Below are positions 24,961 through 33,798 of a stretch of DNA of 64,000 nucleotides, one piece after another (position 1 is the stretch's first letter; every line of letters starts with the position of its first letter). The notes under the pieces were generated by a model. The model made no database searches. It was not told the DNA's origin and was given only the letters and a program-made list of their open reading frames with translations. The DNA comes from G965247775 sp965247775 (GTDB lineage: Bacteria > Chloroflexota > Dehalococcoidia > Bin125). Both the position numbers and the translations under genes were made by a program. The stretch covers positions 2,604,001 to 2,668,000 of the forward strand of contig OZ252031.1 of assembly GCA_965247775.1 (NCBI GenBank), written 5' to 3'.

Positions 24961-27900
24961 CTACGCGAAGAGTGGGGGCTGGGGGCCGGCGCTCGGCGGT
25001 CGACGCTCCTCGGGGGTTGGGGCGGGCAGGTCCGCAGCGCTGAAGGCGTCGGAGGCGCAGACTTCGGTGAGTAGGTCTGTCCCTTCCGGCTGCAGCCGCA
25101 ACGTCTCCTCTAGGACCCACAGCAGCATCAGCAGATCCTCGGTGAACGTCCAGCGTTCGGGCCGGATCTTGTCCAGGTCCGACGACTTCCTGCCGGAGCG
25201 CTGCAACTTGCGTCGATCCAGCCACGACTTGACGACCTGGAAGCCAGATACCGAGTAGCGGTAGACCTCCGGACTGACCGGCGCGAACTCACCCTCACCA
25301 ACGTGCAGCGCGCTTCACCCTGACGCCGTTGGCGGCCGGGGCCCAAGAACCGTTCGCCATAGGTGTGCAGGTGGAGCAACCGCTCGCCGTGGTCTGCGAC
25401 ACGCGCGAACAGCGCCGCATCCTTCGTGATCGGCAGCCGCGGCGGGGGCTGCTCCAACTCATCCCAGAAGCGTTCCGTGTAGGCAGGCTGGGCGAGGACA
25501 CCGTAGGCGTAGGCGAAGAGCCGTTCGGCTGCCAGGGTGTTGCCGTGCGCCTCCCCGATGCGCTCCAGCAGGCCCTGGGTGACGTTGGCCTCAGTGGCAT
25601 CGGCATCGCGGTAGAGGGGGATGACGTCCTTGCCGCTGTAGGAACCTCGGAAGTGATGACGATCGGGGATCTCCACCGCGGTGGTCACGGCAGGCCCCTT
25701 GCCAATCACTCCTGTGAGCATGCCAGTGATGTAGACCTGCTTCAGACCATGAGAGAGATGCAAGGGTGGGCGATAGAAATCGCCCACCCTTGCATCTCGC
25801 AGAAAAAATTGTCGATCAAACGACCGAAACGCGTACGGCGCGATCTCCGGCACCGGGTCGCCGGGGCCCAGTGCGGAAATCGGGGGGTTCCTCTTATGCC
25901 CGGGCAGCGGCGGGGGCTCACTGGTGATCTCGCGGTCCCGCGTCTCCTTGAAGAGTTCGCCACGCCTGCTCGACGGCGACGTGACCAGTGAATGCCATCT
26001 AGCAGCCAGCACTTCCCGCCTCTCGCCGATGGGCCACGTCCGCTTGAGTTCCACACCGGAGTGCTGCCAGGGGAATGCGTCGATCACGTTCGGCCACTCG
26101 AAGTAGTCGCCTGCCCCGACCGACCAGAACGGCTCATCCCATCCTGTCGCACACTCGTGCCAGTCGAAACGGTCGAGCGTGCTGGTGGCATCGAGCTGGG
26201 CAAGCTTGCTGGCCGCCGTACCGGTGAGGCGAGTCTTGCGCACCCGAGCGGGGCGCTCCGAGTCCGGCTGCCCGTTGCGGACTCCGATGGCGATGGCGAC
26301 GGGGGTCTGGATGGCGAACACGTTCTCAGTCTTGCGTGTACCCCGGCTGTCGCCTTCGAGATCGACGATCCAGAGATCGTCGAAGACTTCCCGCATCTTG
26401 CGCCGCATCCCCGCGAATGCGGGACCGTGCAGATACGAGGAGGCGGAGATGAACGTGACGATTCCCGGGCCTCCTGTGGAGTCGAGCACCTTCCACAGCG
26501 CCCAGCGCCAGAAGTAGACGTAGTCGTTGTAGAGATTCTTCAGGTGGACGCCGCCGCCGGCGTCGCGCACCGGCGCGAGGAAATCCTCAAGGATCGGCGG
26601 GTCGGCCCCCGGCCCCTCGTCGCCGTAGCGCACCCAGCCGCCCTTGCGCTTGGCGCGTTCGTCGTCCGGATCGTGCTGCTCGCGGTCGTACGGCGGGTTG
26701 CCGAGGCAGACGAAGACGCGCGCCGTCTCCTTGATCTGCTGCGCTTGCCTACGCTCCTCGGTGAGCGGCTCCTGCATCAGGCTCGCGGTGAAGTCCGGCG
26801 GCGCGGTGGGGGATTCCAGCGTGTCGGTGAGGTAGATCGATGGCGTGCGATCGGTCACGCCCATCTCCCGCAGCCGCTGGGAAACGCGCAGATGGGCCAC
26901 GGAGTACGGGCCGACGAGAATCTCGAAGGCGTGCAACCGCTCAGCGAGACTGCGGATCTGCTCCGGGACCGCCCCCGGACCCAGTGTCTCGCGCACCGTC
27001 TTCGCCACGTCGCCGAGCACCGCGAGTGGGTAGGTGCCCGTGCCGACCGCCGGGTCGAGCACGACCACATCCTCGCTCGCGAACCCCAGCCTCTTGCTGA
27101 AGCGGTCGCGCAGCAACTCGGCCGCGAACCGGACTTGCGCACGGACGACCTCGACCGGCGTGTAATAGACGCCCCGGTTCTTGCGCAGCTTCGAGTCGTA
27201 CGCGCCGAGGAAGTGCTCGTAGAAGTAGAGCCACGGATCCTCGCCGCGGGGCAACATGGAGGCGTCGACCGTGTCGATCGCGCGTTCGAGCAAGTCGACG
27301 GGCATCGACAACTCGTCGCGCGCGGCTTCAAGCAAGTCGAGCGCCGCCGCGAGGAACGTATGTCCACTCTGGCGGAGCGCATCGACGGCGAAGGCTCGTC
27401 GCAGTTCTTCCGCGCCCTCGAAGCGGGCGAGCAGCAGCGAGTAGGTGAGCGTCTGCGCATAGGCATCGGTGAACTGCTCGTCGTCACCCTCCGCGAAGAG
27501 GATGCCCTGCCACTCGTCGGCGAGCCGCCTGAGAGGGCTCCCCTCGTGCCCGAGCGCTTCTCGCACTTCGTCCCGCAGTAGCCGGGCGAGCGGGGCGAGG
27601 AACTCCGCCAGCCCCTTTGCCGTGCGCGGCGGGGTCGGGTTGTGGGAGAGGAAGTCGCGCAGCAGCGTCTCGAGACCGGCGAGCGCGCCAACATCCAGGC
27701 CAGCCGCGCCCCGCTGACTTACGTCGTCCGCGATGCGCACGCGGGCGACAGAGCGGCCGTTGCGATAGAGGCTCCACTCGGAGCCGTCCGTGTAGATCAG
27801 ATTGGGCAGCGCCTGGAATCGTCGCCACTGTTCGCGGTCGCGGCCCCTGAAGCTCTCCGGCCGGGCGCCGCGTCCGGGCGCCTTGAGTTCGACGAAGCCG

Positions 27901-28136
27901 CAGAGCAGCCTGTCCACGGTGACACCGATGTCGGGTCGGCCAATCCGGTCCCCAGCCTGTGCCTCAGTACGCGTCGCGACCGGGGGCTTCCACAGTTCAC
28001 CGCAGGCGCGGAGCAGGTCGGTTGTCGGCGTCTTGAGTTGATCCTCGGGCTGTGCCTCAACGAGCGTGGCGAAGTTCGCCGCCACGGCGTCGGCGAACGT
28101 TCGGACGATGTCTCGGAACGACTCGGATGCAGGCAT
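24961..28136 (-). pseudogene. Type IIG/ISP-like restriction-modification gene, frameshifted
   Basis: Fused nuclease-methyltransferase. Residues 60-90 have a PD-(D/E)xK core (GRPDIGV, then FVELKAPG). The methyltransferase domain has SAM motif I LDPAVGTGTY at 361-370 and catalytic motif NPPY at 481-484, for N6-adenine methylation. A target-recognition region follows. No helicase domain is present, unlike full type ISP enzymes. Near 25310-25325 the frame breaks: after YGERFLGPGRQRR the family sequence resumes in another frame (LHVGEGEFAPVSPEVYRYSV, then FTEDLLMLLWVLEETL) and ends at 24961. A stretch seems deleted. Codon use is less skewed than in neighbours, consistent with transfer. Starts 46 bp after ccsB. 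Confidence 0.8.
25755..25798. repeat. perfect 20-bp inverted repeat inside the restriction-modification gene
   Basis: Two perfectly complementary 20-nt arms (25755-25774 and 25779-25798) flank a 4-nt loop, AGAA. The repeat lies in frame at about residues 780-793 of the fused enzyme. It could form a very stable hairpin in DNA or mRNA. Confidence 0.95.
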
Positions 28137-28182
28137 GCGGCCATTCCAGCACGGGGCGGGCGCAGTGTCACCCGCAATCCCC

Positions 28183-29160
28183 TCACACGCCCGCGTACGA
28201 GTGGAGGCCGCTGATCCAGAGGTTGACGCCCAGGTAGGTGAAGAGGACGGCGGCGAAGCCCAGGACGACGATCCAGGGGCCGGGGGGCGGCCAGAGGCGA
28301 CGGCGGCGGGGGGCGCGGGGGGCGGTGCGGCCGGGGCCGGCGGGGGCGGGCTGGAGGCCGCGGGCGTGGAGGTAGACGGCGAAGATGAGCCAGGTCAGCA
28401 GGGCGGCGGTCTCCTTGGGGTCCCAGCCCCAGTAGCGGCCCCAGGCGTCGTTGGCCCAGAGGGCGCCCAGGGCGACACCGATGCCGAGGAGGGGGAAGCC
28501 GACGAGGACGGAACGGTAGGTGAGTTCGTCGCAGCGGCGCGGGGTGGGGAGCCAGTCCAGGCGGCGGCGGTCGTTGCCCTGGATGATGTGCATGAGGGCG
28601 GCGCTGAAGGCGACGGCGAGGACGGCGTAGGCGAGGATCATGCAGGAGACGTGGATGGTGAGGAGGGTGGGGTTCTGCAGGGCGGGGACCAGGGTCTCCT
28701 GGCCTTGCTGGGGGAAGACGAGGGCGCTGGCGTAGAGGCCGAAGGCGACGGGCATGGCGAAGGCGCCGAGCAGGCGGGTGCGGTAGTAGCGCTCGAAAAG
28801 GACGTAGACGAGGGCGATGGCGAAGCCGAAGGCCATGGAGAATTCGAAGAGGTTGCTGATGGGGGCGTGATCGAGGGCGATGGTGCGGAAGATGAGGCCG
28901 AGGCCGCCGAAGACGACGGACGTGCAGGCGGCGAAGGTGGCGATGCCGCCGAGGGTATGAGGACGGACGGGACGGGCGGAGCGAGGGACCGAAACGCCGT
29001 GGGCGACGGTATGCGGAGCGCCGACGGTCGCGGCGACGCGGTGAGGGCGAGGCAGGAGGAGGGCGATCTGGGGGGCCGCGGCGTAGCCCAGGTAAAGCGC
29101 GGCGGCGATCCCGGCGGCGACGAGCCCGGACCAGAGGAAGTAGAGGGCGAGGTCTTCCAC
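28183..29160 (-). CDS. ccsB: cytochrome c maturation protein CcsB/ResC type (WWD domain)
   Basis: Integral membrane heme-handling protein of System II cytochrome c biogenesis, 325 residues with about eight membrane helices. The WWD motif is visible as WGRYWGWDPKETAALLTWLI. Conserved His residues occur in LLTIHVSCMILAYA and VYLHAR. It should deliver heme to apocytochromes such as the bc-complex cytochrome at 53-54 kb. GTG start (VEDLALYFLWSG) lies 2 nt after the PIG-L gene's stop. Its last 22 residues recur in the small gene at 24750-24905. Confidence 0.88.
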   Translation of the reverse strand: MEDLALYFLWSGLVAAGIAAALYLGYAAAPQIALLLPRPHRVAATVGAPHTVAHGVSVPRSARPVRPHTLGGIATFAACTSVVFGGLGLIFRTIALDHAPISNLFEFSMAFGFAIALVYVLFERYYRTRLLGAFAMPVAFGLYASALVFPQQGQETLVPALQNPTLLTIHVSCMILAYAVLAVAFSAALMHIIQGNDRRRLDWLPTPRRCDELTYRSVLVGFPLLGIGVALGALWANDAWGRYWGWDPKETAALLTWLIFAVYLHARGLQPAPAGPGRTAPRAPRRRRLWPPPGPWIVVLGFAAVLFTYLGVNLWISGLHSYAGV

Positions 29161-29162
29161 CC

Positions 29163-29957
29163 TTACTGCTCCTCCGCTTCCCGTCGGGCGCGGCGGGCCA
29201 GCAGCGCTTGCCGCTGTGGGGTCCCGGCGCCGCCGAAGGTGAGGCGGCGGAACCCTTCGGCCCAGGGGATGCGCCCCTGGGCGGCCGCCTCGTCTTGGCG
29301 GCGGCGCAGCCGCTGCGACAACTCGTCGCGGGTGGCCTGCATCTGGCTGGCGTGGCAGAGCAGGGCGTCGATCTTGCGGTCGAACTGGCGGCCGACATCG
29401 ACAAAATAGTCGGGATCGCGGGTACCGGCCAGGAGCACGGTGTTGACGCGGTGGGGAGCGAGGCCATCGTCGGCGTGGGCGGGGAAGTAGTGGGGGGTGC
29501 GGGCGAGGGGGAAGGCGGCGTCCAGGGCGACGAGGCCGACGGTGCGGTGGTCGCGGTGGTTGAAGCCGCGGTAGCCGTCCCAAGTGATGAGGAGGTCCGG
29601 CTGGACCTGGCGGATGACGCGCACCAGGGCTTCGCGGAGTTCGGCGGAGTCCTCGACGAAGCCGTCGGGCCAGCGCAGGAAGATGCAGCGGCCGACGCCG
29701 AGGCAGGCTGCGGCGGCTTCCTGCTCGGCCTCACGGAGGCGGCCCAGGTCCCAGGCGGTGAGGCCGGCGTCCTTGCTGCCTTTGTCGCCGCTGGTGACGA
29801 GGCAGAAGGTGACCGCCCAGCCGTCGTCGGCGAGGTTGGCGACGGCGCCGCCGCAGGTGAACTCGATGTCGTCCGGGTGGGCCATGACGGCCAGGGCGCG
29901 GCGGGGGGCGTCCAACTGGGCAGCGGAGGCGGGCTCTGGGGCGGCGACCGGCGGCAT
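29163..29957 (-). CDS. PIG-L family zinc deacetylase (MshB/BshB-like)
   Basis: 264 residues, LmbE/PIG-L fold. The zinc and catalytic motif is AVMAHPDDIEFTCGGAVANL (His-Pro-Asp-Asp); a second motif is GFNHRDHRTVGLVAL (His-x-x-Asp-His). These enzymes remove acetyl groups from GlcNAc conjugates; MshB and BshB act after a glycosyltransferase in mycothiol or bacillithiol synthesis. Here a MshA-like glycosyltransferase is encoded just upstream (29989-31272), so a GlcNAc-conjugate pathway is plausible. The ATG is preceded within 8 nt by a -10 box, suggesting a leaderless transcript. Confidence 0.85.
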   Translation of the reverse strand: MPPVAAPEPASAAQLDAPRRALAVMAHPDDIEFTCGGAVANLADDGWAVTFCLVTSGDKGSKDAGLTAWDLGRLREAEQEAAAACLGVGRCIFLRWPDGFVEDSAELREALVRVIRQVQPDLLITWDGYRGFNHRDHRTVGLVALDAAFPLARTPHYFPAHADDGLAPHRVNTVLLAGTRDPDYFVDVGRQFDRKIDALLCHASQMQATRDELSQRLRRRQDEAAAQGRIPWAEGFRRLTFGGAGTPQRQALLARRARREAEEQ

Positions 29958-29965
29958 TGGGGAGC

Positions 29966-29973
29966 AGTGTATC
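29966..29973 (-). promoter_or_regulatory. -10 element, probable leaderless start for the PIG-L gene
   Basis: The minus strand reads GATACACT, ending 8 nt before the ATG at 29957. Same GATAnnCT form as before purF, purQ and moaDE. Confidence 0.5.
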
Positions 29974-29988
29974 GGACGGGCGGGGCGC

Positions 29989-31272
29989 CTAAGAGGCGCG
30001 GCAGCCGGGGGCGCCAGCGGTGGCGTGCCGGGCGAGCAAGTCCTCGTAGACATCCACGATCTGGGCGGCGACGGCGCGCCAGTCGAAGGGTCGCACGGAC
30101 TCGCGGGCGGCGCGGCCGAAGCGGGCGCGGAGGTCGGCGTTGGCGAGGAGGGCTTCGAGACGCTCGGCGAAAGGTTCTGGGCAGCGCCAGGAGATGAGGT
30201 AGCCGGTCCCCCCGTCGCGGACGGTGTACTGGAGGCCGCCGACGCGGGTGGCGATGACGGGGGTGCCGCAGGCCAGGGCCTCGACGGCGACGAGGCCGAA
30301 GCTCTCGTAATAGGACGGGACGAGGCAGACATCGGCGGCCTGGTAGTAGCCGACGAGTCGCTCACGGTTGACGGCGTCGATGAAGCGGACACGGTCGCCG
30401 AGGCCGACTTCGCGGGCGAGGGCCCGGAGGTGGTCACGCTGGGCGCTGTCGTCCGCGTCGCCGCCGACGATGCGCAGGGTCAGGGGGGGATCGGCGTCGG
30501 CGAGGGCGGCGGCGCGGATGAGGATGTCGACGCCCTTGAGGGGCTCCAGACGGCCGACGAAGAGGACGACGGGGGCGCTGGGGGGGAGCCCCAGGCGGTC
30601 GCGGACAGCGGCGCGCTCGCCAGGGCTCGCGGGGGGCCGGAAGCGGTCCAGATGGACGCCGCCGGGAACGACTCTGACACAGTCGGCGTGGGCGCCGTAG
30701 AGCTCGACGAGGAAGTTCTTCTCGTGGGGGGTGGCGCAGATGAGGCGGTCGGCGGCAGCGACGATGGTGCGCTCGGCCCGGATGCGCTGGGCGGGCTCGC
30801 GCTCGGCCCGGCGGGCGCGGTTCTTGACCTCGCCCAGGGTGTGGAACATGGCGACGTGGGGGCGGCGCCACTCGTCGGCGAGCGCCATGCCGGTGACGGC
30901 GGAGACCCAGTAGTGGGAGTGGATGAGGTCGTAGGGGCGGTCGCTGGGGTGGGCGGCGGCTTCGGCGGCGACGAACTCCTGCACGCCGCGGCGGAAGTCG
31001 GGCTCGAGGTCGTGCACGACGGTGGGGGGGAGGGGCCGGGCGGGACCGGCGGCGACGTTGACGACGCGCACGTTGCGGGTGAGCGCGACCACGGGCGGGA
31101 GGTCGGGGCGGTCGCGGCGGGTGAAGATATCGACGCGGCGACCGCCCTGTCCGAGTTCGCGGGTGAGGGCGGCGATATAGACGTTCATGCCGCCCGCCTT
31201 GGTCGTGCCGGGCTGGGCCAGGGGGGAGGAGTGGGTGCTGAGAAAGGCCAGGCGCTGCAGGTGATGTGACAT
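29989..31272 (-). CDS. GT4-family glycosyltransferase (MshA-like)
   Basis: 427 residues, GT-B fold. The N-terminal acceptor domain has the GTTKAGGMNVYIAALTREL loop seen in MshA and sucrose-phosphate synthases, and LIHSHYWVSAVTGMALA. The C-terminal nucleotide-sugar domain has VVLFVGRLEPLKGVDILI, YYESFGLVAVEALACGTPVI (the E-x7-E donor site) and GGLQYTVRDGGTGYL. The donor is probably a UDP-sugar. The acceptor is unknown; inositol phosphate or malate would fit the MshA and BshA models. Adjacent to the PIG-L deacetylase. Confidence 0.85.
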   Translation of the reverse strand: MSHHLQRLAFLSTHSSPLAQPGTTKAGGMNVYIAALTRELGQGGRRVDIFTRRDRPDLPPVVALTRNVRVVNVAAGPARPLPPTVVHDLEPDFRRGVQEFVAAEAAAHPSDRPYDLIHSHYWVSAVTGMALADEWRRPHVAMFHTLGEVKNRARRAEREPAQRIRAERTIVAAADRLICATPHEKNFLVELYGAHADCVRVVPGGVHLDRFRPPASPGERAAVRDRLGLPPSAPVVLFVGRLEPLKGVDILIRAAALADADPPLTLRIVGGDADDSAQRDHLRALAREVGLGDRVRFIDAVNRERLVGYYQAADVCLVPSYYESFGLVAVEALACGTPVIATRVGGLQYTVRDGGTGYLISWRCPEPFAERLEALLANADLRARFGRAARESVRPFDWRAVAAQIVDVYEDLLARHATAGAPGCRAS

Positions 31273-31280
31273 GGCGGGGC

Positions 31281-32267
31281 CTAGCGCTGCAAGCGCAGGC
31301 GGGTGACGGGGGTGGCCTGGGCGCCCAGCTGGAACTTGTAGATTTCCTCGCCGCGAAGGAAGTTCAGGCGCTGCAGGCCCCGCTCGATGGCGTCCCGCAC
31401 GACGAAGACCTTGGACGCGAGGCCGACGGACAACTCGCCGAAGTCCGGATCGTAGCCGCTGTTGTACATCTGCAGCTCGCCGGGGGCGAGGAAGCAGAGC
31501 ACAGCGGCGACGCGCTGGCCGTCGACGCGGAAGAAGTAGAGGCGGAGCAAGCCCTCCGGGGCCATGCGCTGGGCAAGGGTTTGGAAGAAAGCGGCCATCT
31601 GCTCGGTGAGGAAGACGGCCTTGTCGCCGCGGGACTCGCTCATGAAGCGCAGGAGGAGGGGCAGGCCTTCGCTGATGGCGGCGGGATCCTCAAGGACGTC
31701 GAGGCCCACACGGGCGCCGCCGTCGAGGAGGTTGCGCATCTTGCGCCGCACCTCACGCCGGTAGCGGGTCTTGATTCCGTCCAGGTAGCCATCCCAGTCG
31801 GAGGCGAGGGTGAGGACGGGACAGACGGCCTCTGTCTCTCGCTGCAGGGACCAGCCGCGGGCGGCGGCGGCGTCCGGCAGGAGAGCCAGGGTGGGCGATC
31901 CGTCCGCGAGGCCGCCGAGGTCCAGGCACTGCGCGGCGGGGGTGACATCGAGGTGGTCGAGCAGGGCCGCGACGACGTCGGCCTCGCGCCCGGCGGCGGC
32001 GAGGAGGTCCATGTAGTCGCAGACATCGCCCCGGCCGATGAGGGTGGTGCCAGTGGTGTCGCGGCGGAGGGGCAGGACGCCGATGAGGGCGTCGCCGTCG
32101 GAGACGGCGTGCAGGTCCAAGGTGTGGCGGGCGGCGAAGACGCTCCACCAGGCGGCCTGGAAGGCGGGGGTGACGAAGGCGCCGGCGGGGGGGCGGGCCT
32201 GCGCGTGCAGGGCCCCCCAGGCGGGAGTAAGGGACTCCCAGTCGGCGGGCTCGACGCGAACGGTCAT
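31281..32267 (-). CDS. CelD/BcsL-type GNAT acetyltransferase
   Basis: 328 residues, double GNAT fold of the Acetyltransf_6 type. Recognisable parts: FVTPAFQAAWWSVFAARHTL near the N terminus, TRYRREVRRKMRNLLDGG in the middle, RLYFFRVDGQRVAAVLCFLA, YDPDFGELSVGLASKVFVVR and LNFLRGEEIYKFQLGA near the end. The family acylates polysaccharides or amino-sugar conjugates. It lies between folE (4-nt overlap) and the MshA-like glycosyltransferase, so it may modify the same product. Substrate unknown. Confidence 0.75.
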   Translation of the reverse strand: MTVRVEPADWESLTPAWGALHAQARPPAGAFVTPAFQAAWWSVFAARHTLDLHAVSDGDALIGVLPLRRDTTGTTLIGRGDVCDYMDLLAAAGREADVVAALLDHLDVTPAAQCLDLGGLADGSPTLALLPDAAAARGWSLQRETEAVCPVLTLASDWDGYLDGIKTRYRREVRRKMRNLLDGGARVGLDVLEDPAAISEGLPLLLRFMSESRGDKAVFLTEQMAAFFQTLAQRMAPEGLLRLYFFRVDGQRVAAVLCFLAPGELQMYNSGYDPDFGELSVGLASKVFVVRDAIERGLQRLNFLRGEEIYKFQLGAQATPVTRLRLQR

Positions 32268-32869
32268 GCGCGGGGCGGCTGCACGAGCGCGAGGAACTCG
32301 GCCCGCGTCTCGTCCTGGGACTGGAAGGTGCCGCGCATGGCGGAGGTGACCATGCGGCTGCCGGGCTTCTTGATGCCGCGCATGGTCATGCAGAGGTGTT
32401 CGGCGTCGACGGCGACGGCGACGCCGTCGGGTTCGAGCGCCCGCATGAGCGTATCGGCGACCTGGGAGGTGAGGCGCTCCTGGAGCTGGGGCCGGCGGGC
32501 GATGGCGTCGACGAGGCGAGCGATCTTACTGATGCCGACCACGCGGCCGCGGGGGACGTAGGCGACATGGGCGCTGCCGTGGAAGGGGAGGAGGTGATGT
32601 TCGCACATGGAGAAGAAGGGGATGCCGCGGAGGATGACCATCTCATCGTGGCCCTCCTCGAAGCCGACGCGGAGGAGGCTGGTGGGGTCAAGCCGCAGAC
32701 CGCCGAAGACTTCAGCGTAGGCCTCGGCGATGCGGCGGGGGGTGTGGGTCAGGCCTTCGCGATCGGGGTCCTCGCCGAGGGCGAGGAGGATCTCGCGCAC
32801 GGCGGCTTCCAGGCGGGGCAGGTCAAAGGCGTCCTGCGCGTCGGTGGGACTGCCGAGTTCAAGCGTCAC
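32264..32869 (-). CDS. folE: GTP cyclohydrolase I
   Basis: Makes dihydroneopterin triphosphate from GTP, the first step to folate. 201 residues with the zinc and catalytic segments FSMCEHHLLPFHGSAHVAYV, GISKIARLVDAIARRPQLQE and AEHLCMTMRGIKKPGSRMVT. The GTG start overlaps the lipid-kinase gene by 11 nt. Other folate genes (folP, folK) are at 61-62.5 kb. Confidence 0.96.
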   Translation of the reverse strand: MTLELGSPTDAQDAFDLPRLEAAVREILLALGEDPDREGLTHTPRRIAEAYAEVFGGLRLDPTSLLRVGFEEGHDEMVILRGIPFFSMCEHHLLPFHGSAHVAYVPRGRVVGISKIARLVDAIARRPQLQERLTSQVADTLMRALEPDGVAVAVDAEHLCMTMRGIKKPGSRMVTSAMRGTFQSQDETRAEFLALVQPPRA

Positions 32870-33779
32870 GGGACCCCCGCACCTCCGCCGCCAGGATTTC
32901 GAGCGCTCGGGGCTGCACCCAGAACCGGGCGGGGCTGACCCCCAGGACCTCGCCGTCGAGGGCGACGGGCTGCGGTGGCGTGGGGGCGGCCTGCCAGCGT
33001 TCGGTCTTACCGTAGCGCACCCCGGAATGATTGATGTGCGACCCGGTATATAGGCGGGCGAGGAGGCGGAGGAGACGCAGACGGGGCTGATCCCGCGTGA
33101 GCAGGAATTCCAAGGTCCCATCCTGCGGGTCGGCGGTGGGGGCGAGGTGCATGCCGCCGCCGACCCAGGGGGCGTTGAGCAGCATGGTGTCGTAGAGGCG
33201 GGCGGATTCCTCGCCGTCCGGGCCCAGGGGGGTGGGGGAGGGGTGGGCGCGCCACCACTCGGCGAGGGTGGCGGCGAGGTAGGTGAGCGGGCCGAGGCGC
33301 TTCCAGCCGGTGGCGCGCTGCACGATGCGGGCGCTGAGCCCCACCCCGGCGAGAAGCAGGAAGGCGCGCTGCTCGGGGCCGGCGGGGCCCTGATAGGCGC
33401 ACCAGCCGACATCGAGCCAGCGGGCGGGCGCTTGAGCGAGATGGCGAGCCTGGGCCTCGATCGGGCGAGGGAGGCCGAGGAGGCGGGAGAGGTCGCGGCC
33501 GGTGCCGGTCTGGATCAGGCCCAGGGGCGGGCGTTCGGCGTGGCGCAGGAGTCCGTTGGCGACCTCATGGGCGGTGCCGTCGCCGCCGACGGCGACGACG
33601 AGGGCCGGCTGGGCGGGGACGGCCTGGGCGGCGAGCGTGATGGCGTGTCCGGGGGCACGGGTGAGCGTGAAGGCGGGGTCGAAGCCGGCGGCGTGGAGGG
33701 CGGCGAGGATGCCGGGCAGTTGCCGCTCGGTGCGGCCGGCGCCGGCGGCGGGGTTGACGATGCAATGGGCGCGGCGCAC
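32859..33779 (-). CDS. diacylglycerol kinase-family lipid kinase
   Basis: 306 residues, DgkB/YegS type. Nucleotide-binding segments are CIVNPAAGAGRTERQLPGIL and VVAVGGDGTAHEVANGLLRH (GGDGT motif), then LGLIQTGTGRDLSRLLG. The C-terminal beta-sandwich ends with VALDGEVLGVSPARFWVQP. It phosphorylates diacylglycerol or a related lipid on the inner membrane face. Lies between thrC and folE. Confidence 0.88.
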   Translation of the reverse strand: MRRAHCIVNPAAGAGRTERQLPGILAALHAAGFDPAFTLTRAPGHAITLAAQAVPAQPALVVAVGGDGTAHEVANGLLRHAERPPLGLIQTGTGRDLSRLLGLPRPIEAQARHLAQAPARWLDVGWCAYQGPAGPEQRAFLLLAGVGLSARIVQRATGWKRLGPLTYLAATLAEWWRAHPSPTPLGPDGEESARLYDTMLLNAPWVGGGMHLAPTADPQDGTLEFLLTRDQPRLRLLRLLARLYTGSHINHSGVRYGKTERWQAAPTPPQPVALDGEVLGVSPARFWVQPRALEILAAEVRGSRDA

Positions 33780-33798
33780 GGGGGAGAGGCCCGCCCCT

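Noticed and set aside
24750..28260. Complete integrative element using the ccsB 3' end as attachment site
   Set aside because: Direct repeats exist, but they differ at six scattered sites, and no integrase or transposase gene is present; kept only as an alternative explanation.
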